IMG/VR virus record: IMGVR_UViG_3300036781_000675 | Span: 1 to 26,646 of that record | Reading direction: 5' to 3' (one strand) | From: a virus | DNA length: 26,646 bases | In this document: piece by piece, positions 5,975 through 12,796 of the stretch | How positions within the stretch are numbered: the stretch's first letter is position 1 | How the letters are laid out: each line of letters starts with the position of its first letter | Notes under the pieces: generated by a model | Database searches by the model: none | What the model saw: only the letters and a program-made list of their open reading frames with translations | Told to the model about the DNA's origin: nothing | Position numbers and translations under genes: made by a program

Positions 5975-6256
5975 ATGGCTCGCAGACCTAGTCCCGCTCC
6001 TCTCACCAGCGTCAAACTCGGTGGCCGCGAGCAAAAAGTGGTGCCGCCGGCGCCGCCGGAGCGGCGGGAGCCCGCCCCCCGGAACCCGTCGCGCCAGGGC
6101 AAGCGCGCGATCTCGATCTGGATCAGCCCAGAGGCGTTTCAGCAACTCGGCTTCCTCGCCGTCGAAACCGGCCGCGACAAGCAGGCGCTGATGGAAGAAG
6201 CGCTCGATCACCTGTTCGCTGCCTTCGGCAAGCAACGGATCGCCGCGTCCCGCTAA
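5975..6256 (+). CDS. Ribbon-helix-helix ParB-like centromere binding protein
   Basis: 93 residues. Residues 1-40 are Pro/Arg-rich and disordered. Residues 42-85, beginning KRAISIWISPEAFQQLGFLA, show the beta strand followed by two helices of the ribbon-helix-helix fold; QALMEEALDHLFAAFGK is the second helix. Small RHH proteins partner type Ib ParA ATPases, bind repeats upstream of parA and repress the operon. The gene starts one base after the parA stop. An antitoxin of similar fold is the main alternative, but no toxin follows. Confidence 0.8.
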   Translation: MARRPSPAPLTSVKLGGREQKVVPPAPPERREPAPRNPSRQGKRAISIWISPEAFQQLGFLAVETGRDKQALMEEALDHLFAAFGKQRIAASR

Positions 6257-6284
6257 AGCCGCGTCACCATTGGGGCATCAAGAC

Positions 6285-6749
6285 ATGAGCATCTGGTGCT
6301 ATGCAGACATGGCCGACGCCACCGAACTGACGGTGGTGTCGATGGGCAGCGGGCAGGTGACGACTGGCCCACGCGCGGGCGTCGGCGCGGAGCAGATCCA
6401 GCAGGCCAAGCGCGCGCTCGGCGGCGGCGGCGGCCTGGGGCAGGGGTGGTCGGTGCGCCGCCGCTCCGCGCCCCTGGGCTGCTGGCTGTTCGAACTGGAC
6501 TGGGAGCGACTGGCGTTCTGCCGCTGCTTCCTGTGCGCCGATGCGGTGCTCGCCGAGGTTCTGTGGGAAGCCGCCGAGCAGGCCCAGCTGCAACCCCCAC
6601 TGCTGCGCGCGCCCCGCCCCGACCAGGTACCGTGGCTCGCCATCGCCGCACTGCCCGGCGCGCGCACGCTGGTAAAGGCCAAGCCGGCGCTGCTGCAGCA
6701 AATGGGGCCGCGCCAGTGCCAGGTCGCCTGGGCGCTGTTGACGCCATGA
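6285..6749 (+). CDS. Hypothetical protein of the accessory cluster
   Basis: 154 residues from ATG 6285, with GGGG about 9 bases upstream. The sequence opens MSIWCYADMADATELTVVS, contains a glycine tract (about 48-57), and has a Trp/Cys-rich centre (GCWLFELDWERLAFCRCFLC). No family is recognised. It ends in an ATGA overlap with the next gene, so the two are translationally coupled. It follows the partition operon by 29 bases and may be read from the same transcript. Confidence 0.6.
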   Translation: MSIWCYADMADATELTVVSMGSGQVTTGPRAGVGAEQIQQAKRALGGGGGLGQGWSVRRRSAPLGCWLFELDWERLAFCRCFLCADAVLAEVLWEAAEQAQLQPPLLRAPRPDQVPWLAIAALPGARTLVKAKPALLQQMGPRQCQVAWALLTP

Positions 6750-7219
6750 CGACGCGCTATCTCTACCACGGCTACCAGCTGCGCGCGCTCGACCCGGCCA
6801 AGCGCGGCCAGGCGACGTTCACGCTGGATCCACCGGCGCGGACCTGCCGGGCGTGCGGCTGCACCGACGAGGACTGCGCCGGGTGTATCAGCCGCACCGG
6901 CACGCCGTGCCATTGGGTCGCGGCCGACCTGTGCAGCGCCTGTGTGCCGGGAGAGTCGGCCGAGACGGGACAGGGGGCGCTGATGGAGCTGCCGGAAAGC
7001 GCGCTGCGCCGGCCGGAGGTGCGCGGACACGCGGCACTGCCCGGGACCGGACCCGCGGGCGAAACCTGCGGATCCTGCCACCATTGTGTTCGCCGCGGCG
7101 GGCGGCGGACGTTTCCGAAATGCCTGTTGGCCCGCGGCCGCTGGACAGGCGGGAAAGGCAGCGACATCCGGCGCAAGGATCCCGCCTGCGCCAAATGGGA
7201 GGCGATCTCCACCACCTGA
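6746..7219 (+). CDS. Cysteine-rich zinc-binding-type phage protein
   Basis: 157 residues from ATG 6746, overlapping the previous stop (ATGA). Two cysteine clusters are visible: CRACGCTDEDCAGCI with CHWVAADLCSAC (about residues 34-66) and CGSCHHCVRRGGRRTFPKCL (about 108-127), with a last Cys near the end. The pattern suggests two structural zinc sites. The middle is a Gly/Pro-rich linker. No precise family is assigned; small proteins of this kind are common among early genes of alphaproteobacterial phages. The in-frame upstream extension to 6296 is an antiparallel-type shadow of the preceding gene and was rejected. Confidence 0.7.
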   Translation: MTTRYLYHGYQLRALDPAKRGQATFTLDPPARTCRACGCTDEDCAGCISRTGTPCHWVAADLCSACVPGESAETGQGALMELPESALRRPEVRGHAALPGTGPAGETCGSCHHCVRRGGRRTFPKCLLARGRWTGGKGSDIRRKDPACAKWEAISTT

Positions 7220-7237
7220 GTTCGAAGGATCGTGCCG

Positions 7238-7684
7238 ATGTCAAAGGGGCCATCAATTACCGAAACCGACGCCGATCTTGAGGCCGCGCTGTCGGCCGGG
7301 GCGCTGCAGGCGCGCATCGTCAAGCTGGAGGAAGCCCTGAATGCGGTGACCCAATGGTCGCTGGACAAGGGGATCGATCTGACCAGCGCGGGCTTCGAGA
7401 ATTGGTGCGATCTCCTCCCGCACTGTTCGTACTCCGAGGCCGAGATGACGCTGCTGCGCATCAGCCCGCCGCGCCACGTCAAAGGCTATCGGCTGTCGCC
7501 CGCGGTCGGATTGCAACTGCGTGGCACGCTCGACCTCTGCGCCGGCGTGATCCAGGTGCTGAGCCTGTCGTTTCATCCGCAACGCGGGGAGAACCCGCTG
7601 CGGCGCGATATCGAGCGCGCCAAGCGGCTGGTGAGCCAAGCGTTCCAGTGCCTGCGCTCGGCAGAGGCCGCGCTCGATGACTGA
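7238..7684 (+). CDS. Hypothetical helical protein
   Basis: 148 residues from ATG 7238, with GAAGGA 8 bases upstream. Residues 12-40 form a probable coiled helix (ADLEAALSAGALQARIVKLE), the middle contains WCDLLPHCSYSEAEMTLL, and the C-terminus is amphipathic helix. No family recognised. It overlaps the next small gene by 8 bases, which suggests coupled expression. Confidence 0.6.
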   Translation: MSKGPSITETDADLEAALSAGALQARIVKLEEALNAVTQWSLDKGIDLTSAGFENWCDLLPHCSYSEAEMTLLRISPPRHVKGYRLSPAVGLQLRGTLDLCAGVIQVLSLSFHPQRGENPLRRDIERAKRLVSQAFQCLRSAEAALDD

Positions 7685-7841
7685 GGACCGCCCGGCCGCG
7701 CCGTCGGCGTTTGTCTGCCCGCTCTGCGAGCGCCGCTCCTATCACCCCAAGGATATCGAGCACCGGTTCTGCGCGGCGTGCGGGTTCGTCGACGACGTGC
7801 TGCTGGCCCGCGGCCTCAGTACCACCACGCCCGGTAGCTGA
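7677..7841 (+). CDS. Tiny zinc-ribbon protein
   Basis: 54 residues starting at ATG 7677 inside the end of the preceding gene. The core CPLCERRSYHPKDIEHRFC and the following AACGFVDD give a C-x2-C...C-x2-C zinc ribbon typical of small phage and bacterial proteins with the SYHPxDI signature. The tail is short and disordered. It ends inside the 3' end of the opposite-strand gene at 7816, overlapping by 26 bases. Function unknown; zinc ribbons of this size often contact nucleic acid or a larger partner. Confidence 0.7.
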   Translation: MTEDRPAAPSAFVCPLCERRSYHPKDIEHRFCAACGFVDDVLLARGLSTTTPGS

Positions 7842-8142
7842 GCGTGCCGGCCTCGATCATCGCCTCGCGCTGCTCGTTGTGGCAGTAGAGCGTGTTGCTG
7901 GCGCGGTGCAGGATCGGGTCGGCGTATTCGATCCTGGTGACGGTGACGAACGGCTCGATCGGCAGCCAGCGCGCCAGCCAGCGGATCAGCGGATGCGCCG
8001 GCATCCGGCGTGGGCGGCGCAGCTTCGGCCAGTGCTCGGACGACACGACGCGCACGCCGTCGGGGCGCACCCACGCCTGGATCACCAGACGACATCGCGG
8101 CAAGCGGACCGGCGCCGCGACCATCGCGGCCACATTATCCAT
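7816..8142 (-). CDS. Hypothetical protein, minus-strand pair
   Basis: 108 residues with a credible composition: a basic centre (HWPKLRRPRRMPAHPLIRWL) and a C-terminal segment FVTVTRIEYADPILHRASNT followed by LYCHNEQREAMIEAGTLSY. Its start lies inside the 3' end of the minus-strand gene 8135-8644, an 8-base overlap, so the pair is coupled. It is convergent with the zinc-ribbon gene. No family recognised. Confidence 0.55.
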   Translation of the reverse strand: MDNVAAMVAAPVRLPRCRLVIQAWVRPDGVRVVSSEHWPKLRRPRRMPAHPLIRWLARWLPIEPFVTVTRIEYADPILHRASNTLYCHNEQREAMIEAGTLSYRAWWY

Positions 8143-8644
8143 CGACAGGCTCGGGTGCGGGCAGCGCCAGCGCGTTGCGCTCGGCCTGCCAGCGCGGAGC
8201 GAACAACGACCAGGTGGCGTCGGCGCACCTTAGCCCGTTGACGAGCAGATGCGGGTTCCAGACCGGAACCAGCGGGTTCCAGCGCATGATCGCCTGCAGC
8301 GCCTGGACCTGGGTGGCCCAGCTTTCGAGCGCCAGCTCGCCTTCGCCGACCAGGCCGGCGACCTCGCCCTCATAGGCCTCGCGCGTCATGCCGGCCGGCG
8401 GCGTGACGACCAGGGCGGCGATGGCGCGCGCGGTGCGCAGACGGCGGACGAAGAAGGCCTCGCGCAGCCACAGTGCGTAGGCGCCCCAGCCGTCGACGAT
8501 GGTGACGAAAACCGCGAAGCGGCCCTCGGGACCCTCCTCGACGTGGCTCTGGCCCGGCCAGGGGACGCCATCGCGCGGGCGCAGATCGCCGGGGCTGGCG
8601 TTGCGCAGGGGACGCTCCGATCGCCACGGGGTCACCGGGTCCAT
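8135..8644 (-). CDS. Hypothetical protein, minus-strand pair
   Basis: 169 residues from ATG 8644, with GGAG about 10 bases upstream. The middle (FAVFVTIVDGWGAYALWLRE, about residues 43-62) and AIAALVVTPPAGMTREAYEG look like a globular alpha/beta fold. Trp-rich stretches (MRWNPLVPVWNPHLLVNG) follow. No family recognised. It is divergent from the gene at 8712, with 67 bases between, so a bidirectional promoter is likely in that gap. Confidence 0.6.
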   Translation of the reverse strand: MDPVTPWRSERPLRNASPGDLRPRDGVPWPGQSHVEEGPEGRFAVFVTIVDGWGAYALWLREAFFVRRLRTARAIAALVVTPPAGMTREAYEGEVAGLVGEGELALESWATQVQALQAIMRWNPLVPVWNPHLLVNGLRCADATWSLFAPRWQAERNALALPAPEPVDG

Positions 8645-8711
8645 GCAAGCGATTCTCCCTTATCGCAGCCTCGGGTGCTACTGTGTTCTTGCCCTACTGG
8701 AAGATTTGACC

Positions 8712-9188
8712 ATGGACAATTCAGACCCGCCGTCTGATCCGGCGGCGAATTTGGCGTGCGATGGCCCCGAGGTCACGGCGGCGGGGACGATCACCGCGGC
8801 CGCTGAAATCCGCGGCAGGGCGATCGAGCCGGCCGGCGGCGAGGTCAGGGTGATCAGCGGCGGCTGGACCGACGTGAGCTGGGCCGGGGAGGATCTCGCC
8901 GTCTGCCTTCGCCCTTACCCGGTGGTGCGGCAATGGCTGCCGCCGCGCCTGCACGAAGCCGACCAGCCCGGCGTGCTGCTGACCGAGGCCGCCGTCCTGG
9001 CATCCTTGCAGCGGACCACGCAGCAGTGGGTGGACTGCCTGTGCCGGGACTTCGCCGCCAAGCCTGATGAGACCGGGTTCGGCGAGCTGGCGGGCGACCC
9101 GCCGCCCGCGGCCGCGATCGAGCCGGCCGCGAAACCGGCCCTGCCGCTGACCGCGCTCAGGGGTAGCGACGGGATCTGGCGCGGCTAG
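8712..9188 (+). CDS. Hypothetical acidic protein
   Basis: 158 residues from ATG 8712, with GGAAG 8 bases upstream. The first 50 residues are low-complexity and acidic; VRVISGGWTDVSWAGEDLAV is a plausible beta segment; then helices with PPRLHEADQPGVLLTEAAVL. The C-terminus is Ala/Pro-rich. No family recognised. The longer frame from 8499 overlaps the divergent promoter region and the opposite gene, so it was not used. Confidence 0.55.
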   Translation: MDNSDPPSDPAANLACDGPEVTAAGTITAAAEIRGRAIEPAGGEVRVISGGWTDVSWAGEDLAVCLRPYPVVRQWLPPRLHEADQPGVLLTEAAVLASLQRTTQQWVDCLCRDFAAKPDETGFGELAGDPPPAAAIEPAAKPALPLTALRGSDGIWRG

Positions 9189-9242
9189 CGCCGGGCCCAC
9201 CGCAGCGAAGGGGCCACGCCCACGATCGTCAATCACCTTGAG

Positions 9243-9383
9243 ATGTTGGCCATGCTGGCCGTCCAGCTGTTCCTGATCATCGGGCTGTGCCAGTCCGAGA
9301 CGCTGGCCCAGGGCCTGACCTGGCTCGGCTTCAGTCTCGCGGTGCCGGCGCTGGGGTTTGTTGCCTGGGGGTGGCTGCGCTGA
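9243..9383 (+). CDS. Small two-segment membrane protein
   Basis: 46 residues, two hydrophobic segments: LAMLAVQLFLIIGLC and LTWLGFSLAVPALGFVAWGW, separated by QSETLAQG. The stop at 9381-9383 is followed by a GC-rich hairpin. The gene lies 54 bases after the preceding gene on the same strand. Small phage membrane proteins of this shape include holins, antiholins and exclusion proteins; nothing in the sequence discriminates between them. Confidence 0.45.
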   Translation: MLAMLAVQLFLIIGLCQSETLAQGLTWLGFSLAVPALGFVAWGWLR

Positions 9384-9396
9384 GCCCCGAAAAGCA

Positions 9397-9426
9397 ACAA
9401 GGCCACCAGGTCAGAGGCGGCCTTGT
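9397..9426. terminator. Hairpin after the small membrane protein gene
   Basis: An 11-base arm (9397-9407) pairs with 9416-9426 with one mismatch or wobble around an 8-base loop. On the plus strand no T-run follows; on the minus strand it is followed by GCTTTT. It probably ends the rightward accessory cluster or works in both directions. Confidence 0.4.
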
Positions 9427-9624
9427 CAGCATTCGTTGAGAAACGCCACCTCGATCGGCGACCCCCTTGGCGCCGTGGGCGGGAGGCTATGGCCGCTGCT
9501 GCGAGTCGCGCAAGTGGACCCCCTCGGGCGGGCCGGCGAGCCGGTCAGTGATCACACCGTCGCGATCAATGACGCTACCGCAATGTATTTCCGACCCCGG
9601 CCGCCCGACTTGTCATAATCTATA

Positions 9625-9891
9625 TTATGCGGCGTCACCATTAATCGCAATGATCCGTTCTCTCTTTGGCCACAAAATCCAGGATGCCGGCCGATTGCAG
9701 AAAACGGTATAATTACACAACAACAGGCTGATTTTGTCTCCACCAAACGCAACGATCCGTGATTTGGCGGTCGTTGCGGATTGCGCGGAAAGATGTGATC
9801 TGCGACCCCGGAGCGCCCGCAGCAGCACCGCGGCGAGGGTCAGCAGACCCACACCCCACAGCACTATCACTCCGGCAAGCTCGTGTTTCAC
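9625..9891 (-). CDS. Possible small membrane protein (weak)
   Basis: From GTG 9891 the frame gives 88 residues: KHELAGVIVLWGVGLLTLAA is a good membrane segment followed by a basic stretch RALRGRRSH. The C-terminal half has unusual composition and could be read-through of non-coding DNA. No Shine-Dalgarno is clear. The frame is open up to 9975, but the extra residues look random. Confidence 0.25.
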   Translation of the reverse strand: MKHELAGVIVLWGVGLLTLAAVLLRALRGRRSHLSAQSATTAKSRIVAFGGDKISLLLCNYTVFCNRPASWILWPKRERIIAINGDAA

Positions 9892-9981
9892 TCGGCGCTC
9901 ATCAGCAGGCCAAGTACGCAGTGTTAGCATTGCGCAGTACGATTTGGCAAAACAGCGCCTCGCCACAGAGGACACCCGCTC

Positions 9982-10896
9982 TTGGACCAGGTCGCAAAAG
10001 GCACCCGGCTATGGTGCGAAGAATGGCCCGCCGGCTTCGGCCGCTTCGTCGCCCGCGAAGTCACCGCCCGCGAGGACTCCCACCTGTTCCAGGGGGTGCC
10101 CTATATCAGCGTCGAGGACGCCGAGGGCAACATCCAGTTCCACCCGCTCAGGATGTTCCGACCCGTCCTCGACGTGGGCGAGGGGCCGCCGGCGCGCTAT
10201 TTCCGCCTGGACGACCAGATGCAGGAGGTCCCCTGCACCGAGGCGGAATGGGAAGCCTTCCGCAGCGCCACCGTGGTGCAGGAACAGTCCTATCTGCGTC
10301 CGTTCCGCGTGGTGACCAACTTCCTCGGGCGCAGCACCACCAACGAGGATCCGCCGCTGCTGTGGGAGACCATCATCCACCAGGGCTCGGTCACCGCCTA
10401 TATCAAGCACTGCGCTGGCTTCGAGGCGGCGGCCCTGCAGCACCGCGAGGCGGTCCGCGTCGCGGCCGAGGAACGCGAAAAACTCAACCTCGTCATCGTC
10501 GATGGCCCGGTGCGCGAGGCGATTGGGCGCGTTCGCATGCGCGCCACCCTGCAGCCGGTCGATGTGGTGGCGCGCGACAACCCGATGGCGACACCGCAGG
10601 CGCGCCGCCAGCACCGCGACCAGATGCGCCTGCAATCGGTGCTGCTGGCCACCCAGGGCCGCCCGCTGCTGGCCGAGTACTGCCATGAAAACGAGCTTGG
10701 CCGCTGGCGGCGCCATCTCGCGGTGAGCACGAAGTTCCTGGAACAGGAGGCCAGCCCCGCCGAACTGCAGCTGCTGCTCGAGCTGTTCAGCTTCCAGCAT
10801 GGCCTCGACGACGGCGGCTTGACGGTGGATCTCGCGATCGATCGCGAAGGCAATCGCCGCGTTACCGACCTGTTCGAGGTGATGGCCGGGCGCTAA
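9982..10896 (+). CDS. Hypothetical 304-residue phage protein
   Basis: The start is TTG 9982, supported by AGAGGA nine bases upstream and the lack of any in-frame ATG before a stop at 9925. Residues 20-62 (GRFVAREVTAREDSHLFQGV, PYISVEDAEGNIQFHPLRM) look like a small beta domain. The rest is mostly helix, with charged stretches near 150-170 and 200-220. No known domain is recognised. It is the last rightward gene before the leftward late operon, ending about 40 bases before a strong hairpin. Confidence 0.75.
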   Translation: MDQVAKGTRLWCEEWPAGFGRFVAREVTAREDSHLFQGVPYISVEDAEGNIQFHPLRMFRPVLDVGEGPPARYFRLDDQMQEVPCTEAEWEAFRSATVVQEQSYLRPFRVVTNFLGRSTTNEDPPLLWETIIHQGSVTAYIKHCAGFEAAALQHREAVRVAAEEREKLNLVIVDGPVREAIGRVRMRATLQPVDVVARDNPMATPQARRQHRDQMRLQSVLLATQGRPLLAEYCHENELGRWRRHLAVSTKFLEQEASPAELQLLLELFSFQHGLDDGGLTVDLAIDREGNRRVTDLFEVMAGR

Positions 10897-10935
10897 CCGG
10901 TGGGACTAAATCCAATTGGAAGGCCAATAGCCAAA

Positions 10936-10957
10936 GGGGCCCGCACAGGCGGGCCCC
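10936..10957. terminator. Strong hairpin between convergent gene blocks
   Basis: GGGGCCCGC (10936-10944), loop ACAG, GCGGGCCCC (10949-10957): nine perfect GC-rich pairs. On the minus strand TTTGG follows; on the plus strand CCTAACTG. It sits between the stop of the rightward gene (10896) and the end of the leftward operon (10999), where a bidirectional terminator is expected. Confidence 0.65.
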
Positions 10958-10998
10958 CCTAACTGTCTTGCAAAAGGAAACGAGGTTGCACCGGCCGA

Positions 10999-11349
10999 TC
11001 AGATGCAGCGCGCAGCATCGTCGATGCCGGCCCGTCTGGCAACCCTTCGGCCAGCCCCGGCCAGCGCCGGCGAGCGCGCGGCCAGCGTTTCGGCCAGGCC
11101 GCGCAGGCTGATGGCGTGTTTCTCATCGAACCGGCGATGCCCGAGCCGGTGCTGCTCGGGATGATGCAGCACCCCGCACAGCGGCACCGTCCACTCATCA
11201 CCGGGCTTGAGGCCCATGCCGCCGCCGCTGGCCTGGCGCACATGCGCCGCCTCCGCCCGTCCCGAGCAGCCGGCGATCGCGCAGGGCAGCGAGCGGATCC
11301 AGGCCAGGTGCGCGGGGCTGCGAAGCCCCGCGCGCTTGACGCATCTCAC
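10999..11349 (-). CDS. DUF968/HNH-like putative nuclease
   Basis: 116 residues. The N-terminal part RSLPCAIAGCSGRAEAAHVR (about 19-38) has the Cys pair and an AH motif; GLKPGDEWTVPLCGVLHHPE (about 46-65) and QHRLGHRRFDEKH supply further Cys and His. This is the layout of small phage HNH/DUF968-type nucleases. GTG 11349 overlaps the stop of the preceding gene (GTGA), so it is translationally coupled. As the last gene of the late operon it could act in DNA packaging or recombination, as HNH proteins do in other phages, but those are normally near the terminase, so this is uncertain. Confidence 0.65.
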   Translation of the reverse strand: MRCVKRAGLRSPAHLAWIRSLPCAIAGCSGRAEAAHVRQASGGGMGLKPGDEWTVPLCGVLHHPEQHRLGHRRFDEKHAISLRGLAETLAARSPALAGAGRRVARRAGIDDAARCI

Positions 11350-11996
11350 TTCGGCACGGTGACCGCGACCAGCGGCGCCCCCGCCGGCACCAGCGGCGGC
11401 GATACCGCCACGCCGGCGTCCCCGCCGGCCTGTTTGGCGGCCTGGGCGCAGATCGCATCGACCTCGGCCTTGGCCATCCCGGTGGCCAGCACCGCGATCG
11501 GTCCGCCGGCGCCGGCCGAGCCCTCGGCATCGAGCAGGCCGGCGACCATCTCGCCACCGCCATTGAGGTGGACGTAGCAGAACAGCTGGCCCTCCGGGGT
11601 CGAGGCCGCGGCGAGCAGCTTGGCCTGGTCGGCCGCGGTGCAGGCCGATAGCGACAGCGCGCCGGCGAGCAGCGCGACCAGCGCGGCCGGGGCGGCCGGG
11701 GTCTTCACCACGCCCTCGATCGGCGCCTTGGTGATGTAGCGCATGGCGTAGCCGGCCAGCAGCACGCCGCCGGCCGAGGCCACATCGACCGTGGTCGGAT
11801 CGAGGTTGAGACCGAATTTCGCGGCCAGCCAGACGATGACACCGGCAGCCAGCACGCCCACCGGCGAACGGCTGAGCAGCAGCACCTTGGGCGTCAGCGC
11901 CGCGGCCAGCGCTGGATCGGCGATGGCGGCCTTGGCCACCAGGTCGGCGGCGGATTGAGCATCAGCGATCAGCAGATCGCGCGTCGAGGCGGTCAT
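11346..11996 (-). CDS. Holin-like protein with an internal lipoprotein signal
   Basis: 216 residues from ATG 11996 (GGAG 8 bases upstream; ATGA overlap with the lysozyme-like gene). After a helical N-terminus (about 1-40) come two membrane segments, SPVGVLAAGVIVWLAAKFGL and AGGVLLAGYAMRYIT, like phage holins. A second unit then begins at an in-frame GTG (11711): VVKTPAAPAALVALLAGALS followed by LSAC, a textbook lipoprotein signal with lipobox cysteine at about residue 119. The mature part (about 119-216) is Ala/Gly-rich and ends in a beta-like tail. Genes 3' of an endolysin usually include holin and spanins. It could be one fused protein or two products from two starts. Confidence 0.7.
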   Translation of the reverse strand: MTASTRDLLIADAQSAADLVAKAAIADPALAAALTPKVLLLSRSPVGVLAAGVIVWLAAKFGLNLDPTTVDVASAGGVLLAGYAMRYITKAPIEGVVKTPAAPAALVALLAGALSLSACTAADQAKLLAAASTPEGQLFCYVHLNGGGEMVAGLLDAEGSAGAGGPIAVLATGMAKAEVDAICAQAAKQAGGDAGVAVSPPLVPAGAPLVAVTVPK

Positions 11997-12475
11997 GAAA
12001 AACACTCCGTCGGTTTGTTGAGGAAGATGTCGCGCTGGGCTGCGCGACGCAGAAACAGCTCGCCCAGGACTTCGCCGTCATCGTCCTGCACGAACGACAT
12101 GAAGGCGGCGGCAGCGGCCGCGATGGCGCCGCGGCAGAGCAGCTCCAGCAGCAGCGAGAGGTGAAAAGCGGGGGCGCCGATGTCGTAGACCAGCGCCATC
12201 AGCGCCGCGGTCTGGTGATCCGCGAGCGGCCCCGGCACCACCGTCAGCACCCGCTCGCCGATCGCCAGCAGGGTGCGCTTGAGCAGCGCGTCAGCCGCGC
12301 GCGGACTGATCGGGGCGCTGTCGGCGCACACCGGGCCGCCATCGGGCAGCACGCGTGAATCCCAGCCGATCGCCCAGTAGCCTTCGGTGGCGCGGTACGG
12401 TGCCAGCAGGCACGGGTGGTAGCGGCCCACCAGCGCGGTGGCGCGGTGCAGCACGGTGTCGCTGACGCTCGGCAT
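11993..12475 (-). CDS. GH24 (T4-lysozyme-type) endolysin-like protein with altered active site
   Basis: 160 residues from ATG 12475 (GAGG 5 bases upstream). The C-terminal two thirds match the family layout: ISPRAADALLKRTLLAIGER, then LADHQTAALMALVYDIGAPA, FHLSLLLELLCRG, and the conserved LFLRRAAQRDIF near the end. The N-terminal active-site region differs: where the family has FEG, AYxD and TIGYG, this protein reads YHP, PYRA and AIGWD, so Glu, Asp and Thr of the triad all appear missing. It may be a non-enzymatic or differently acting relative, or the true start may lie elsewhere. It is surrounded by small membrane genes, consistent with a lysis cassette. Confidence 0.75.
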   Translation of the reverse strand: MPSVSDTVLHRATALVGRYHPCLLAPYRATEGYWAIGWDSRVLPDGGPVCADSAPISPRAADALLKRTLLAIGERVLTVVPGPLADHQTAALMALVYDIGAPAFHLSLLLELLCRGAIAAAAAAFMSFVQDDDGEVLGELFLRRAAQRDIFLNKPTECFS

Positions 12476-12584
12476 CGGATCCTCGGCTTGGTCGAGGACC
12501 GGTGCTCAGCGGCGGCGGTCGCGCGGGCAATGCCAGAGCGTTATGATCGCGCGCCTGCTGGCATGATGACAGGACAGCAGGCTG

Positions 12585-12785
12585 CTATGACGCCGCCGGC
12601 GTGTCGCGCGCGGCAAGCCTGGCCTCGGCGGCGCGCAGCTTGATCTCGTCGTTGGTGACGGTGGCCCGCAGCGTGCCGATGGTGGCCTTCTGGCTCCATC
12701 GGATGATGCCCTCGCGCAGCACCAGCACCATTGCCAACGCCGCCACGGCGACGCCGCAGAAGGCCAGCGCGAGATAGTTCATCAT
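12585..12785 (-). CDS. Small membrane-anchored coiled protein (i-spanin-like)
   Basis: 66 residues from ATG 12785. One N-terminal membrane segment, YLALAFCGVAVAALAMVLVL, is followed by a basic patch and a helix TNDEIKLRAAEARLAAR with heptad spacing. This N-terminal anchor plus coiled tail is the shape of short inner-membrane spanins and of phage Rz-like proteins. It lies directly downstream of the fibre gene (11-base gap) and upstream of the lysozyme-like gene. The larger overlapping frame to 13082 is a shadow of the fibre gene. Confidence 0.55.
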   Translation of the reverse strand: MMNYLALAFCGVAVAALAMVLVLREGIIRWSQKATIGTLRATVTNDEIKLRAAEARLAARDTPAAS

Positions 12786-12796
12786 GCGCGCGGCTC

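Larger units (their letters stand above)
9384..9981. other. Long gap with no firm gene
   Basis: Apart from a hairpin at 9397-9426 and a weak minus-strand membrane-protein candidate (9625-9891), nothing convincing is coded here. The middle (about 9600-9730) is AT-richer than its surroundings, which could mark a promoter region or acquired DNA. Confidence 0.5.

Noticed and set aside
9358-9618. Plus-strand frame starting inside the small membrane gene
   Set aside because: It crosses the hairpin at 9397-9426, has random-looking composition and no ribosome site.
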